A DNA stretch of 24,702 bases from DASYXW01 sp035934405 (GTDB lineage: Bacteria > Acidobacteriota > Terriglobia > UBA7540): positions 1 to 24,702 of the forward strand of contig DASYXW010000092.1 of the NCBI GenBank assembly GCA_035934405.1, written 5' to 3'. Below are positions 1 through 7,364 of the stretch, one piece after another. The stretch's first letter is position 1, and each line of letters begins with the position of its first letter. The notes under the pieces were generated by a model. That model worked only from the letters and a program-made list of their open reading frames with translations, ran no database searches and had not been told where the DNA came from. Made by a program: the position numbers and the translations under genes.

Positions 1-52
1 GCCGGATCTTTTCCCACTGGGCATCGGTCAATAACCGACCGTATCGCGCCAT
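1..52 (-). CDS. IS5-like transposase, N-terminal fragment cut by window edge
   Basis: An ATG at 52 reading leftward opens a frame giving MARYGRLLTDAQWEKIR before the window ends. The LTDxQWxxIRPLLP-type start is typical of IS5-family (DDE) transposases, which cut and paste their own element. Only 17 codons are visible, so catalytic residues and completeness cannot be judged. The element's outer end should lie to the right of 52, and the two direct repeats at 139-235 are candidates for its terminal sequence. The family call rests on memory of the N-terminal pattern only. Confidence 0.6.
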   Translation of the reverse strand, partial: MARYGRLLTDAQWEKIR

Positions 53-138
53 CCGCCCTCCTCCTGGCGCTCTTCCCTCCTCCAAGGGAAAGACAACTAG
101 CCGAATTTAACGCATTACACCCGGTTTTGAAATGGCTT

Positions 139-235
139 CTAGTGTTATGTAACGTAAGTTCGTCGAATAAATATGTCGGTCCGCGGGCGCCGCATGCACG
201 CAACCAGCGCTAGTGTTTATGTAACAGAAGTTCGT
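139..235. repeat. Two near-identical direct repeats, possible IS end sequences
   Basis: The segment at 139-163 (CTAGTGTTATGTAACGTAAG followed by TTCGT) recurs at 210-235 (CTAGTGTTTATGTAACAGAA followed by GTTCGT). The copies differ by one inserted T and two substitutions and lie 71 bp apart in the same orientation. Both are between the transposase start and the permease gene. One copy is probably the left terminal repeat of the IS. The second could be the remnant of an earlier insertion of the same element or a binding site. The IS boundary cannot be fixed without the other end. Confidence 0.55.
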
Positions 236-243
236 TGGGGATC

Positions 244-300
244 AGCCCCGATGTGTCGGGGCTCGCGCCGTGGGCTATGATATTTCGCCCCTGACGGGGC
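244..300. repeat. Two GC-rich hairpins downstream of permease gene
   Basis: A perfect 8-bp stem, AGCCCCGA / TCGGGGCT around a 4-nt loop (244-263), is followed by a perfect 5-bp stem GCCCC / GGGGC around TGAC (287-300), with an AT-rich GATATTTC between them. The pair lies 56 bp past the stop of the leftward permease gene, so it could act as a terminator for it, although no clear T-run follows on the minus strand. The same layout is also typical of dispersed intergenic hairpin repeats. Confidence 0.5.
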
Positions 301-355
301 TGTGGATCCGTTCCCCGAGCCTGGATTTCGTCAACGAACCTGTGAGACGCGATAA

Positions 356-1894
356 CTACCGGGATTGCGCGATCCGCACCTTGCTGTGCCGGCGGCTGTA
401 AAAGAAATAAATGAACAAGCCAATGATGAGCCAGACGATGAGTCGAATCCAGGTAGCGAGCGGCAAGCTGGCCATCACGCCGAGCGAAACCACCGCCCCC
501 AGGATCGGAACCAGTGGAACCAAGGGTGTCTTGAACGGACGCGGCAGGTCGGGCCGGCGCACCCGCAGCATCCAAACCCCGAAGCACACGATGACGAACG
601 CCAGCAGCGTGCCGATGTTCACGAGATAGGAAAGGTCGTTGATGTTGAGCACGGAAGCAAAGAAGGCGGCAAAAACGCCGACGACAATCGAGGTGATCCA
701 GGGCGTGCGGAAACGCGGGTGGATGGCGCTGGCCCATTTCGGCAGCAGGCCGTCAGTGGACATCGAATAAAGCACGCGCGACTGGCCGAACAACATCACC
801 AGCATGACGCTCGCGAGACCCGCCACCACGCCCGCGTCCACCAGGATGCTGCCCCAGTGAACTCCGATGGCGTCCACGCCCACGGCCACCGGGTCGGCGA
901 CGTTTAAGGTGTTGTAAGGAACGATGGCGGTGAGCAACCCGGCTACGATGATGTAAAGAATCGTGCAGACAATGAGCGAACCGATGATGCCCACCGGCAT
1001 GTCCTTCTGCGGATTCTTCGCCTCTTGCGCGGAGGTCGAAACCGCGTCGAAGCCGATGTAGGCAAAGAAGATTACGCCGGCGCCCCGCGCGATCCCGGAC
1101 CATCCGAATTCGCCGAAGTGGCCGGTGTTGGGAGGAAGAAACGGGTGCCAGTTGGCAGACGCAATATCCGGGTGATGCAGCACGAACAGGGTGGCCAGCC
1201 CGATAAACACGAAGACCACGCCCAACTTAATCGCAACCATGGCGGAATTGATGTTGGCTGCCTCGCGCACGCCGATGACGAGGAGCACGGTGACGACGGC
1301 AATGGCCACAAAGGCCACCAGATTGAAATTGGCCGTGACGTGCTGCAGGCTGGCGGGATCCACGCCGGCCTTTTGCAGCGCCGGCAGGACGGTCGAGAGA
1401 GCCGACCATCGCCCCGAGTAGAGAACCATATCGGTGCCGGGAGTGGCGATCCACTGCGGCGGCACCAGGATGCCGAAATCACGCAGGAGGCTGACGAAGT
1501 AACCGCTCCAGCCGGAAGCGACCGTGGCGGCGCCGAAAGCATATTCGAGCACCAGGTCCCAGCCGATGATCCAGGCGAAGATTTCGCCGAGCGTGGCGTA
1601 ACCGTAAGTATAGGCCGAGCCGGCAATGGGGATGAGCGAGGCAAACTCGGTGTAGCAGAGGCCGGCAAAGGCGCAGGCGATTCCAGCCAGAATGAACGAA
1701 ATCACAATGGCGGGCCCGGCGTGCATGGCCGCCGCCTGGCCCGTCAGCACAAAAATGCCGGTGCCGATAATGGCGCCGATGCCGAGGGTGATCAGATTGA
1801 TGGGCCCCAAAACGCGCTTCAGGGAGTGTTCGTCGTGTTGCCCGGCCTCGGCCAGGATGACATCGATCGGTTTGGTCAACAAAAGGTTGGACAT
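356..1894 (-). CDS. APC-superfamily amino acid permease (cationic amino acid transporter type)
   Basis: This 512-aa integral membrane protein should import amino acids across the inner membrane by proton-coupled or exchange transport. The APC signature GIGAIIGTGIFVLTG is at residues 38-52 in the first membrane segment. About 12-13 hydrophobic segments follow, and the CAT-like RRPDLPRPFKTP loop lies near the C-terminus. Length and motifs fit the bacterial cationic amino acid transporter (YfnA-like) branch; the substrate cannot be read from sequence. The ATG at 1894 has a GGAGG Shine-Dalgarno at 1901-1905 with 6-nt spacing, which fixes the start. It is the last gene of the leftward run, 62 bp beyond a second, unrelated APC permease, and the spacer between them is a heptad repeat. 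Hairpins at 244-300 may end the transcript. Confidence 0.9.
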   Translation of the reverse strand: MSNLLLTKPIDVILAEAGQHDEHSLKRVLGPINLITLGIGAIIGTGIFVLTGQAAAMHAGPAIVISFILAGIACAFAGLCYTEFASLIPIAGSAYTYGYATLGEIFAWIIGWDLVLEYAFGAATVASGWSGYFVSLLRDFGILVPPQWIATPGTDMVLYSGRWSALSTVLPALQKAGVDPASLQHVTANFNLVAFVAIAVVTVLLVIGVREAANINSAMVAIKLGVVFVFIGLATLFVLHHPDIASANWHPFLPPNTGHFGEFGWSGIARGAGVIFFAYIGFDAVSTSAQEAKNPQKDMPVGIIGSLIVCTILYIIVAGLLTAIVPYNTLNVADPVAVGVDAIGVHWGSILVDAGVVAGLASVMLVMLFGQSRVLYSMSTDGLLPKWASAIHPRFRTPWITSIVVGVFAAFFASVLNINDLSYLVNIGTLLAFVIVCFGVWMLRVRRPDLPRPFKTPLVPLVPILGAVVSLGVMASLPLATWIRLIVWLIIGLFIYFFYSRRHSKVRIAQSR

Positions 1895-1912
1895 TCACGT
1901 CCTCCGAAAAAA

Positions 1913-1947
1913 CAGGTTTCGGGTTCCAGGCGCCAGGTTTCAGGCGC
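1913..1947. repeat. Heptad-period tandem repeat, CAGGNNN x5
   Basis: Five contiguous 7-nt units start at 1913, 1920, 1927, 1934 and 1941: CAGGTTT, CGGGTTC, CAGGCGC, CAGGTTT, CAGGCGC. They fill most of the 62-bp spacer between the two permease genes. The period is exact while positions 5-7 vary. It ends 8 nt before the Shine-Dalgarno of the downstream permease. Confidence 0.75.
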
Positions 1948-1956
1948 ACCTTAGGC

Positions 1957-3444
1957 TCAATCGCTCCGCGCCACGATTCCCCGTGAACGGCGCTGCCACA
2001 GATAAAATACCGGGACGCCCAGCGCCACGATGGACAATCCTGCCAGACTTTGCGCTGCCTTGTGCGTTAAGAGAGCCCACTCCACGAAGAGCGCGAATAC
2101 GAGGTAGAGGCCGGGCACCACGGGGTATCCCCAGGCGCGGTACGGTCGCGGCGCATCCGGACGCGTGCGCCGGAGCCGGAACAGGCCGAGAATGGTGAGC
2201 ATGTAAAACAGCACGGCAGCGAAAATCACGTAGTTCAGCAATTCATTGTAAGTCCCGCTCAAGGTTAGCAGCGACGCCCAGACACCCTGCACGAGGAGCG
2301 ATACGGCGGGGGTATGATACTTCGAATTGACCTTGCCGACGGAGTGGAAAAACAGCCCATCTTTCGCCATGGCGTAATAGACGCGCGCGCCGGCCAGCGT
2401 GAGGCCGTTCATGCACCCGAACGTGGAGATGATGATGGCCGCCGCCATGAGACTCGCGCCCGGCGAGCCGAAAATCACTTGCATCGCCGCGGTCGCTACG
2501 CGATCTTCGGCGGCGTACTGAATGCCGCGCGCGAGCGGCCCCACGCCTTGCGGCGATCCGGCGAACGGAAGCACCCGAAGATAGACCCAATTGCAGAGGA
2601 AGTAAAGCGTGCAGACGGTCGCGGTGCCCATAAACAATGCCAACGGCAGGTTGCGTTTCGGATTCACGACCTCCGCGCCGGTGAAGGTGACATTGTTCCA
2701 GGCATCGGAGGAAAACAGCGGTCCCACCAGGGCGACAGAAAGAACGGTCAGCGTGGCAAGGTCCCAGTGCGCCCCCTGCCAGAAACCCTGCGCCCCGGTC
2801 GCCGCCGGCGCGTGGCTGAATCCCCACCAGAGCCCGATGAACACGATACCGAGGAGCGCCGCCACCTTGAGCGTGGTGAAGACGTTCTGCACCCAGGCGC
2901 CGGCGCGCAAGCCGAGGATGTTAATGACCGCGAGGCCGAGCAGGACCACGATGGCAACGAATTGCTGAGACGAAAACGTTAACGCGATGGCGCGCCCGAA
3001 GAGCGTGACCGTTCCCAGGTTCACGAGAATGTTCCCGGCTGACACCCAGGGAAAGAAGACGCCCAGGAATTTGCCAAAGGCCACGGCGACGGCGGCAATC
3101 GTGCCCGTCTGGATCACCAGGAACAAGGTCCAGCCGTACAGAAACCCGAAGAGCGGACTGAGAGACTCGCGGAGGTAGACGTACTGGCCGCCGGCGCGGG
3201 GCATCATGGCCGCCAGCTCGCCGTAAGTCACGGCGCCAATGACCGTCATCAGGCCGCTCGCCACCCAGGCGAGCAACAGCATTCCCGGCGAGCCCACTTC
3301 GCGGGAGATTTCGGCTGAAACGATGAAGATACCCGACCCGATCATCGAGCCCATCACGATGGTGGTGGAGTCGAAGAGGCGCAGTCCTTTCACCAGCTCG
3401 GGCGAGCCGGGTTCCACGGTCGGCTTGGCGGCAACAATAGACAT
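1957..3444 (-). CDS. APC-superfamily amino acid permease (LAT/SteT-like)
   Basis: Predicted 495-aa inner-membrane amino acid transporter. After an N-terminal tail come the APC motif VMGSMIGSGIFIVSAE in TM1, then YGELAAMMPRAGGQYVYLRE in the TM2-TM3 region, about 12 hydrophobic segments, and the RRTRPDAPRPYRAWGYPVVP loop near the end. This pattern matches L-type/serine-threonine exchanger-like APC proteins. The open frame continues upstream to 3771, but those 109 codons are Arg-rich, have no membrane character and run through the real thiE gene. The start is therefore placed at the ATG at 3444 (MSIVAAKPTVEPG). It follows thiE by 20 bp on the same strand, so it is probably co-transcribed. Substrate unknown. 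Confidence 0.88.
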   Translation of the reverse strand: MSIVAAKPTVEPGSPELVKGLRLFDSTTIVMGSMIGSGIFIVSAEISREVGSPGMLLLAWVASGLMTVIGAVTYGELAAMMPRAGGQYVYLRESLSPLFGFLYGWTLFLVIQTGTIAAVAVAFGKFLGVFFPWVSAGNILVNLGTVTLFGRAIALTFSSQQFVAIVVLLGLAVINILGLRAGAWVQNVFTTLKVAALLGIVFIGLWWGFSHAPAATGAQGFWQGAHWDLATLTVLSVALVGPLFSSDAWNNVTFTGAEVVNPKRNLPLALFMGTATVCTLYFLCNWVYLRVLPFAGSPQGVGPLARGIQYAAEDRVATAAMQVIFGSPGASLMAAAIIISTFGCMNGLTLAGARVYYAMAKDGLFFHSVGKVNSKYHTPAVSLLVQGVWASLLTLSGTYNELLNYVIFAAVLFYMLTILGLFRLRRTRPDAPRPYRAWGYPVVPGLYLVFALFVEWALLTHKAAQSLAGLSIVALGVPVFYLWQRRSRGIVARSD

Positions 3445-3464
3445 CAAGTCCGCGCGAAACGCGG

Positions 3465-4112
3465 CTAGATCGTCAGAACGGCCAGGAACTCTCGCGCACG
3501 TTTCTCCACATCCGCGGTGTTCAGTAACCCGCCGATGACGGCCACCGAATCGGCGCCCGCGTCGATAGCAGCACGAGCGCTCTCGACCGTGATTCCTCCG
3601 ATGGCCACCAGCGGCTTGCGAGTTGCTCCCCGCGCCTGCCGGAGTCCTTCGAGGCCAACGACGGGGCTTGGGTTGTTCTTGCTCGTGGTTGCAAAGATGG
3701 GTCCGAAGGCAATGTAGTCGGCGGAGGACCGCTCCGCCGCGCCCACTTGTTCCAAATTGTGGGTCGAACATCCGACCAACCGGCCCGGCTTGAGCACGCG
3801 ACGCGCGAACTCGACCGGCAAATCGTCCTGGCCGAGGTGAACCCCATCGGCGTCCGCAGCCAGGGCCACGTCAGCGCGGTCATTCACGATGAACGTCGCC
3901 CCTGCGGCGCGAATCGCGCGGCCGAGTTCGTGACATCGGTCGTACAGCTCGCGGGATGATGCCTGCTTGTCGCGATATTGGATCAAAGTGACGCCCGCTT
4001 GGAGGAGTCTCGCGGCAACGCTCGCCGGAGACCGGCCCGCCATCTGGGCGTCGATTATGGCATAGAGCCGGGGCATCGCAAAAGCCATAACCGCGCCGTC
4101 AGTCGATTCCAT
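3465..4112 (-). CDS. thiE: Thiamine-phosphate synthase
   Basis: ThiE is a cytoplasmic TIM barrel that joins hydroxymethylpyrimidine diphosphate to the thiazole phosphate to make thiamine monophosphate. Visible hallmarks are LIQYRDK (43-49), VNDRADVALAADADGVHLGQ (76-95, metal and phosphate site), GCSTHN (114-119), YIAFGPIFATTSK (133-145) and IGGI (171-174). The 215-aa length is normal. With the ATG at 4112 the gene overlaps the end of accC by 14 nt. In-frame ATGs at 4088 and 4076 also fit, since homologues usually begin near MPRLYAI, and none has a strong Shine-Dalgarno. No other thiamine gene is in the window, so its place behind accC is unusual and suggests a shared transcript rather than a thiamine operon. 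No THI-box riboswitch was seen. Confidence 0.93.
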   Translation of the reverse strand: MESTDGAVMAFAMPRLYAIIDAQMAGRSPASVAARLLQAGVTLIQYRDKQASSRELYDRCHELGRAIRAAGATFIVNDRADVALAADADGVHLGQDDLPVEFARRVLKPGRLVGCSTHNLEQVGAAERSSADYIAFGPIFATTSKNNPSPVVGLEGLRQARGATRKPLVAIGGITVESARAAIDAGADSVAVIGGLLNTADVEKRAREFLAVLTI

Positions 4113-5445
4113 TCCGTGAAAATCGGGCCAGGAAATGCGTGTCGTACTTGCCGGCGCGGAAGTCGGCGTCGGCCATAATCTTCTGGTGCACGGGAATGCC
4201 GGTGGAGATGCCTTCGATGATGAACATGTCGAGCGCGCGAGCCATACGGCTGATGGCCTCCTCGCGGTTGGCGCCCTGGACGATCAACTTGGCGATGAGC
4301 GAATCGTAGTAGGGCGAAATCATCGCGTCGTTGTAAACCGCGGTGTCCAGCCGCACGCCGGTCCCACCCGGCACGTTGAAGCCCGTGATTTTGCCGGCGG
4401 AGGGCGCGAACGTGTCGGGATTCTCGGCGCAGATGCGGCACTCGATGGCGTGGCCCCGAAGCCCGATCGTCTCGCCTTCAATCGTCAGAGGGTCGCCCGC
4501 GGCAATCTCGATCTGCCGCTTGACCAGGTCAAGCCCGGTGACCATCTCGGTGACGGCGTGTTCCACCTGGATGCGCGTGTTCATCTCGAGAAAGTAAAGA
4601 TTGCGGTGTTCATCCATCAGGAACTCCACCGTGCCGGCGTTGGTGTACCCCACCTGCTTCAGCGCCTCGACGACCGTATGTCCAATTTTCTTCCGCAAAG
4701 CAGCGTCCACCTGAGTGGAGGGCGACTCTTCCAGCAGCTTCTGATGACGCCGCTGAATCGAACACTCGCGTTCGCCGAGATGGACGATGCGGCCGTGGTG
4801 GTCGCCCAACACTTGAAACTCGATGTGGCGTGGCGAAGCGATGTACTTTTCGAGATAGACGTCGGGCGAGCCGAAAGCCGCCTTGGCTTCGCTTTGAGCG
4901 GTCTCGAAAGCCGGTGGCAGCTCCTTGGTGGAACGCACCACGCGCATGCCACGGCCGCCGCCGCCCGCCGCCGCCTTCACCATCACCGGATACCCGATCC
5001 CCTCCGCCGCTTCCAGCGCCTCTTTCATGGAGGCGAGCACGCCCGAGCCCGGCAGAATCGGCAGTCCGAGCTCCGACATTTTCTTGCGCGCGGCGTTCTT
5101 GTCGCCCATCAACTGCATCACTTCGGGACGAGGCCCGATGAAGGTGAGCTTGGAGGCTTCGCAGACTTCGGCGAAGTGGGCGCTTTCCGAGAGAAAGCCG
5201 TAGCCCGGGTGGATGGCCTCGGCGTTCGTAATCTCCGCCGCCGAGATGATGCTGGCCATGTTGAGGTAGCTCTCGGAGCTTCGTGGCGGGCCGATGCAGA
5301 TGGCCTCGTCCGCGAACCGCACGTGCAGCGAGTAGCGGTCCGCCTCAGAGTACACGGCGACGGTGCGGATCCCCAGCTCTTTACAGGCGCAGATCACCCG
5401 CAGGGCAATTTCACCGCGATTCGCAATCAGGATCTTCTTGAACAT
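4099..5445 (-). CDS. accC: Biotin carboxylase subunit of acetyl-CoA carboxylase
   Basis: AccC uses ATP and bicarbonate to carboxylate biotin on AccB, the first half-reaction of malonyl-CoA synthesis. The 448-aa product has the N-terminal FKKILIANRGEIALRV motif, HPGYGFLSE (79-87), the ATP-grasp glycine loop KAAAGGGGRGM (157-167), ECSIQRRHQKLLEE (227-240) and the catalytic EMNTRIQVEHAVTE (287-300). Length matches the usual 445-450 aa. The open frame extends 12 codons upstream, but those codons read the repeat-filled spacer, so ATG 5445 (MFKKIL) is chosen. It lies 81 bp downstream of accB, separated by an inverted heptad array, and overlaps thiE. No accA or accD carboxyltransferase gene is in the window. 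Confidence 0.96.
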   Translation of the reverse strand: MFKKILIANRGEIALRVICACKELGIRTVAVYSEADRYSLHVRFADEAICIGPPRSSESYLNMASIISAAEITNAEAIHPGYGFLSESAHFAEVCEASKLTFIGPRPEVMQLMGDKNAARKKMSELGLPILPGSGVLASMKEALEAAEGIGYPVMVKAAAGGGGRGMRVVRSTKELPPAFETAQSEAKAAFGSPDVYLEKYIASPRHIEFQVLGDHHGRIVHLGERECSIQRRHQKLLEESPSTQVDAALRKKIGHTVVEALKQVGYTNAGTVEFLMDEHRNLYFLEMNTRIQVEHAVTEMVTGLDLVKRQIEIAAGDPLTIEGETIGLRGHAIECRICAENPDTFAPSAGKITGFNVPGGTGVRLDTAVYNDAMISPYYDSLIAKLIVQGANREEAISRMARALDMFIIEGISTGIPVHQKIMADADFRAGKYDTHFLARFSRNGID

Positions 5446-5454
5446 GGCAAGAAG

Positions 5455-5524
5455 CCGAAATTCGAAACTCGAAATCCCCAATTTGCCCCGCCGGCCGAGT
5501 TTCGGTTTTCGACTTTCGGTTTTC
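5455..5524. repeat. Inverted heptad arrays between accB and accC
   Basis: The left arm has CGAAANN units at 5456, 5463 and 5470. The right arm has NNNTTTC-type units at 5497, 5504, 5511 and 5518, which are CGAAANN on the other strand. The 20-nt segments 5455-5474 and 5500-5519 are inverted copies matching at 17 of 20 positions around a 25-nt loop. The accB/accC spacer could thus fold into a long imperfect hairpin in RNA, possibly a processing or attenuation element. Function is inferred only. Confidence 0.75.
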
Positions 5525-5526
5525 GA

Positions 5527-6060
5527 TCACTTCTTGTGGGACGGTTTGATGGCAAACAGTGACTGGCCGTACTCGACGGGTTGTCCGTCCTCGACGTAGA
5601 TGCGGGCGATCTCGCCCGCCACCTCGGACTCAATCTCGTTCATGAGCTTCATGGCCTCGATGATGCACAGCACCGTGCCCACCTGGACCACGTCGCCGCC
5701 TTTGACAAACGGGGGAGCGTTGGGCGCGGGCGCCCCGTAATAGGTACCGACGATGGGCGACTTGATGAGATGGAGCCCTTCGGTTGATTCCGCAGCGGCG
5801 GCTTCCGTCAGAGAAGCCGTGGCCGGCGGGTGAGGGCTCGACGGGAACGGGATCCCGGCTGGGAACGGGTTTGCAGGCGGTGCGGTGGGGCTGGTTGAGG
5901 GCACGCCGGTGGTATGTGCTTCTCCGCGCTTGATGCGGACGCGCAGCCCGTCCTTCTCCATCTCGAACTCGCTGATGTTGCGTTCTGCGAGCGAGTCCAT
6001 CAGCTTCTCGATATCCTTCAGGCTCCAGGCCTGCTCGGGGCGCAGATTCTTATCGGCCAT
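5527..6060 (-). CDS. accB: Biotin carboxyl carrier protein of acetyl-CoA carboxylase
   Basis: AccB carries the biotin that AccC carboxylates and from which the carboxyltransferase moves CO2 to acetyl-CoA. The 177-aa protein has a short N-terminal region that opens with the DIEKLMDSLAERNISEFEM helix, then a Pro/Ala-rich flexible linker (about 50-90), then a biotinyl/lipoyl domain (98-173). The biotinylation motif EAMKLMNEI puts biotin on Lys138. Domain order and length are standard. It starts at ATG 6060, 30 bp after the aminopeptidase P-like gene, and is followed by accC. The Shine-Dalgarno is weak. Confidence 0.96.
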   Translation of the reverse strand: MADKNLRPEQAWSLKDIEKLMDSLAERNISEFEMEKDGLRVRIKRGEAHTTGVPSTSPTAPPANPFPAGIPFPSSPHPPATASLTEAAAAESTEGLHLIKSPIVGTYYGAPAPNAPPFVKGGDVVQVGTVLCIIEAMKLMNEIESEVAGEIARIYVEDGQPVEYGQSLFAIKPSHKK

Positions 6061-6090
6061 GATTGGTTTCTCGAAGCGGAAGTCCCCTGC

Positions 6091-7209
6091 TTATCGAACG
6101 GCCCAGTTGTCCTTCGCCGCCGGGGTCAGAACCTCGGCGCCGTTGGGCCCCACGAGCACGGTGTCCTCGATGCGGATGCCTCCAAAGCCTTCCAGGTAAA
6201 TGCCAGGCTCCACCGTTACCACCGAGCCTGCTTCCAACCTCGACTTTTCGCCCCGGCCCAGCCGCGGCTGTTCGTGAACTTCGATGCCCACGCCGTGACC
6301 GGTGCTGTGCGTGAAGTAACGGTCCAGATCCCGGCGCTTCAGCGCGCGGCGCGCGGCAGCGTCCACGTCGCTCGCCCGGACCCCGGCGCGGACTGCTTCA
6401 ACCGCCGCCCGCTCGGCTTCCAGCACCGCTGCGTAAAGTCTTTGCACGCGACGCCGCGGCGTCCCCAGATACATGGTGCGCGTCATGTCCGCCGCGTAGC
6501 CGCCGAGTATAGCACCAAGGTCGAAGATCACCAACTCTCCTGCTTCGAGCCGCTTCGAGGACGCCCGCGCGTGGGGTAGCGCGCCACGAGCGCCGGAAGC
6601 GACGATGGTTTCAAACGCCACGCCCTCGGCGCCGTTACGTCGAAGGCGGTATTCAATCTCGGCGGCGAGATCGGCTTCGCGCGCGCCCGGCCTCGCCAGG
6701 GGACGGATCTCCTCGAAGACGGCGGCCGTCAACTGTCCGGCCTGGCGAATGAGCTCGATCTCGCTCGCATCCTTCACCACGCGCAGCTCTTCGTTGATTC
6801 CTCCGGCCCGTTCCCATGCCGCACCCCGACTCTTCGATGCGCTTCGCTCGCGCAGCGTCCGAAACTCCGCGCAGGTGAGGTGTCCGTCGTCGTAACCAAC
6901 CCGGTGCGCCTTGCGGCTTCGAATCCACTGGCCAACAACCGAGAGCAGCGACGTGCGCGCTTCGATCACCTCCACGCCGTGCGCCTGCTCGCGAGCCTGC
7001 AAGGTGTAGCGCGGGTCAACCCAAAGGCGCGCATCCGACGGTCCAAGAACCGCCACTCCAGCGCTACCGCGGAATCCTGTCAGGTAGAAAATGTTGGAAG
7101 GATTCGTGACGATCAGCAGGGAGAGCTTCTGATTCTCGATGCGAGCACGCAGGCGTTCTTGCCGGGTGAGGAAGGCATGGTCAGCAGGTTTAGAGAGCGG
7201 TGGAACCAT
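6091..7209 (-). CDS. M24 metallopeptidase, Xaa-Pro aminopeptidase-like
   Basis: The 372-aa cytoplasmic protein has a creatinase-type N-terminal domain (about 15-140, with TNPSNIFYLTGFRGSAG) and a pita-bread M24 catalytic domain (about 150-365). All five dinuclear-metal ligands of the family are present: Asp230, Asp241, His305 (STGHGVGIEVHE), Glu334 (TVEPGIY) and Glu348 (GIRIED). It should release N-terminal residues preceding proline. The start at ATG 7209 gives the usual length, although no Shine-Dalgarno stands out. It sits between pilQ and accB. In several bacteria a pepP-like gene is followed by efp and then accBC; here efp is missing and only 30 bp separate it from accB. Confidence 0.9.
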   Translation of the reverse strand: MVPPLSKPADHAFLTRQERLRARIENQKLSLLIVTNPSNIFYLTGFRGSAGVAVLGPSDARLWVDPRYTLQAREQAHGVEVIEARTSLLSVVGQWIRSRKAHRVGYDDGHLTCAEFRTLRERSASKSRGAAWERAGGINEELRVVKDASEIELIRQAGQLTAAVFEEIRPLARPGAREADLAAEIEYRLRRNGAEGVAFETIVASGARGALPHARASSKRLEAGELVIFDLGAILGGYAADMTRTMYLGTPRRRVQRLYAAVLEAERAAVEAVRAGVRASDVDAAARRALKRRDLDRYFTHSTGHGVGIEVHEQPRLGRGEKSRLEAGSVVTVEPGIYLEGFGGIRIEDTVLVGPNGAEVLTPAAKDNWAVR

Positions 7210-7210
7210 G

Positions 7211-7364
7211 CGATTGAGTGACGAGGCGGTTGAGCCATCGAATAATCCGATGATTCAACGCCCTACTCCACGATGCACTAATTGCGGGGGGAGGTCAACG
7301 TCAGTCCGGACGGCGCCGATTCGCTCCATCAGTCAATCGGTCAATCTCTCATCATCCGATCACT
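7211..7364. repeat. Spacer with 8-nt-period degenerate repeats
   Basis: This 155-bp spacer between pilQ and the M24 peptidase gene holds two arms of roughly 8-nt period. About 7211-7258 carries GATTGA-like units reading rightward, and about 7327-7363 carries CAATCNNT-like units (for example CAATCGGT then CAATCTCT), the complementary form. ATCCGAT occurs in both arms. It resembles the heptad arrays elsewhere in the window but is more decayed and has a different period. No small ORF or RNA gene was seen. Confidence 0.5.

Noticed and set aside
1025..1954. 309-codon plus-strand frame opposite the first permease
   Set aside because: Shadow frame without membrane or enzyme features; the opposite strand encodes a complete APC permease with a good ribosome-binding site.
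3445..3771. N-terminal extension of the second permease
   Set aside because: It reads thiE in another frame, is Arg-rich, and the family N-terminus begins at ATG 3444.
4135..5562. 475-codon open frame on the plus strand opposite accC
   Set aside because: It is the antisense shadow of accC, which has intact motifs; the translation is His/Arg/Asp-rich with no family pattern.
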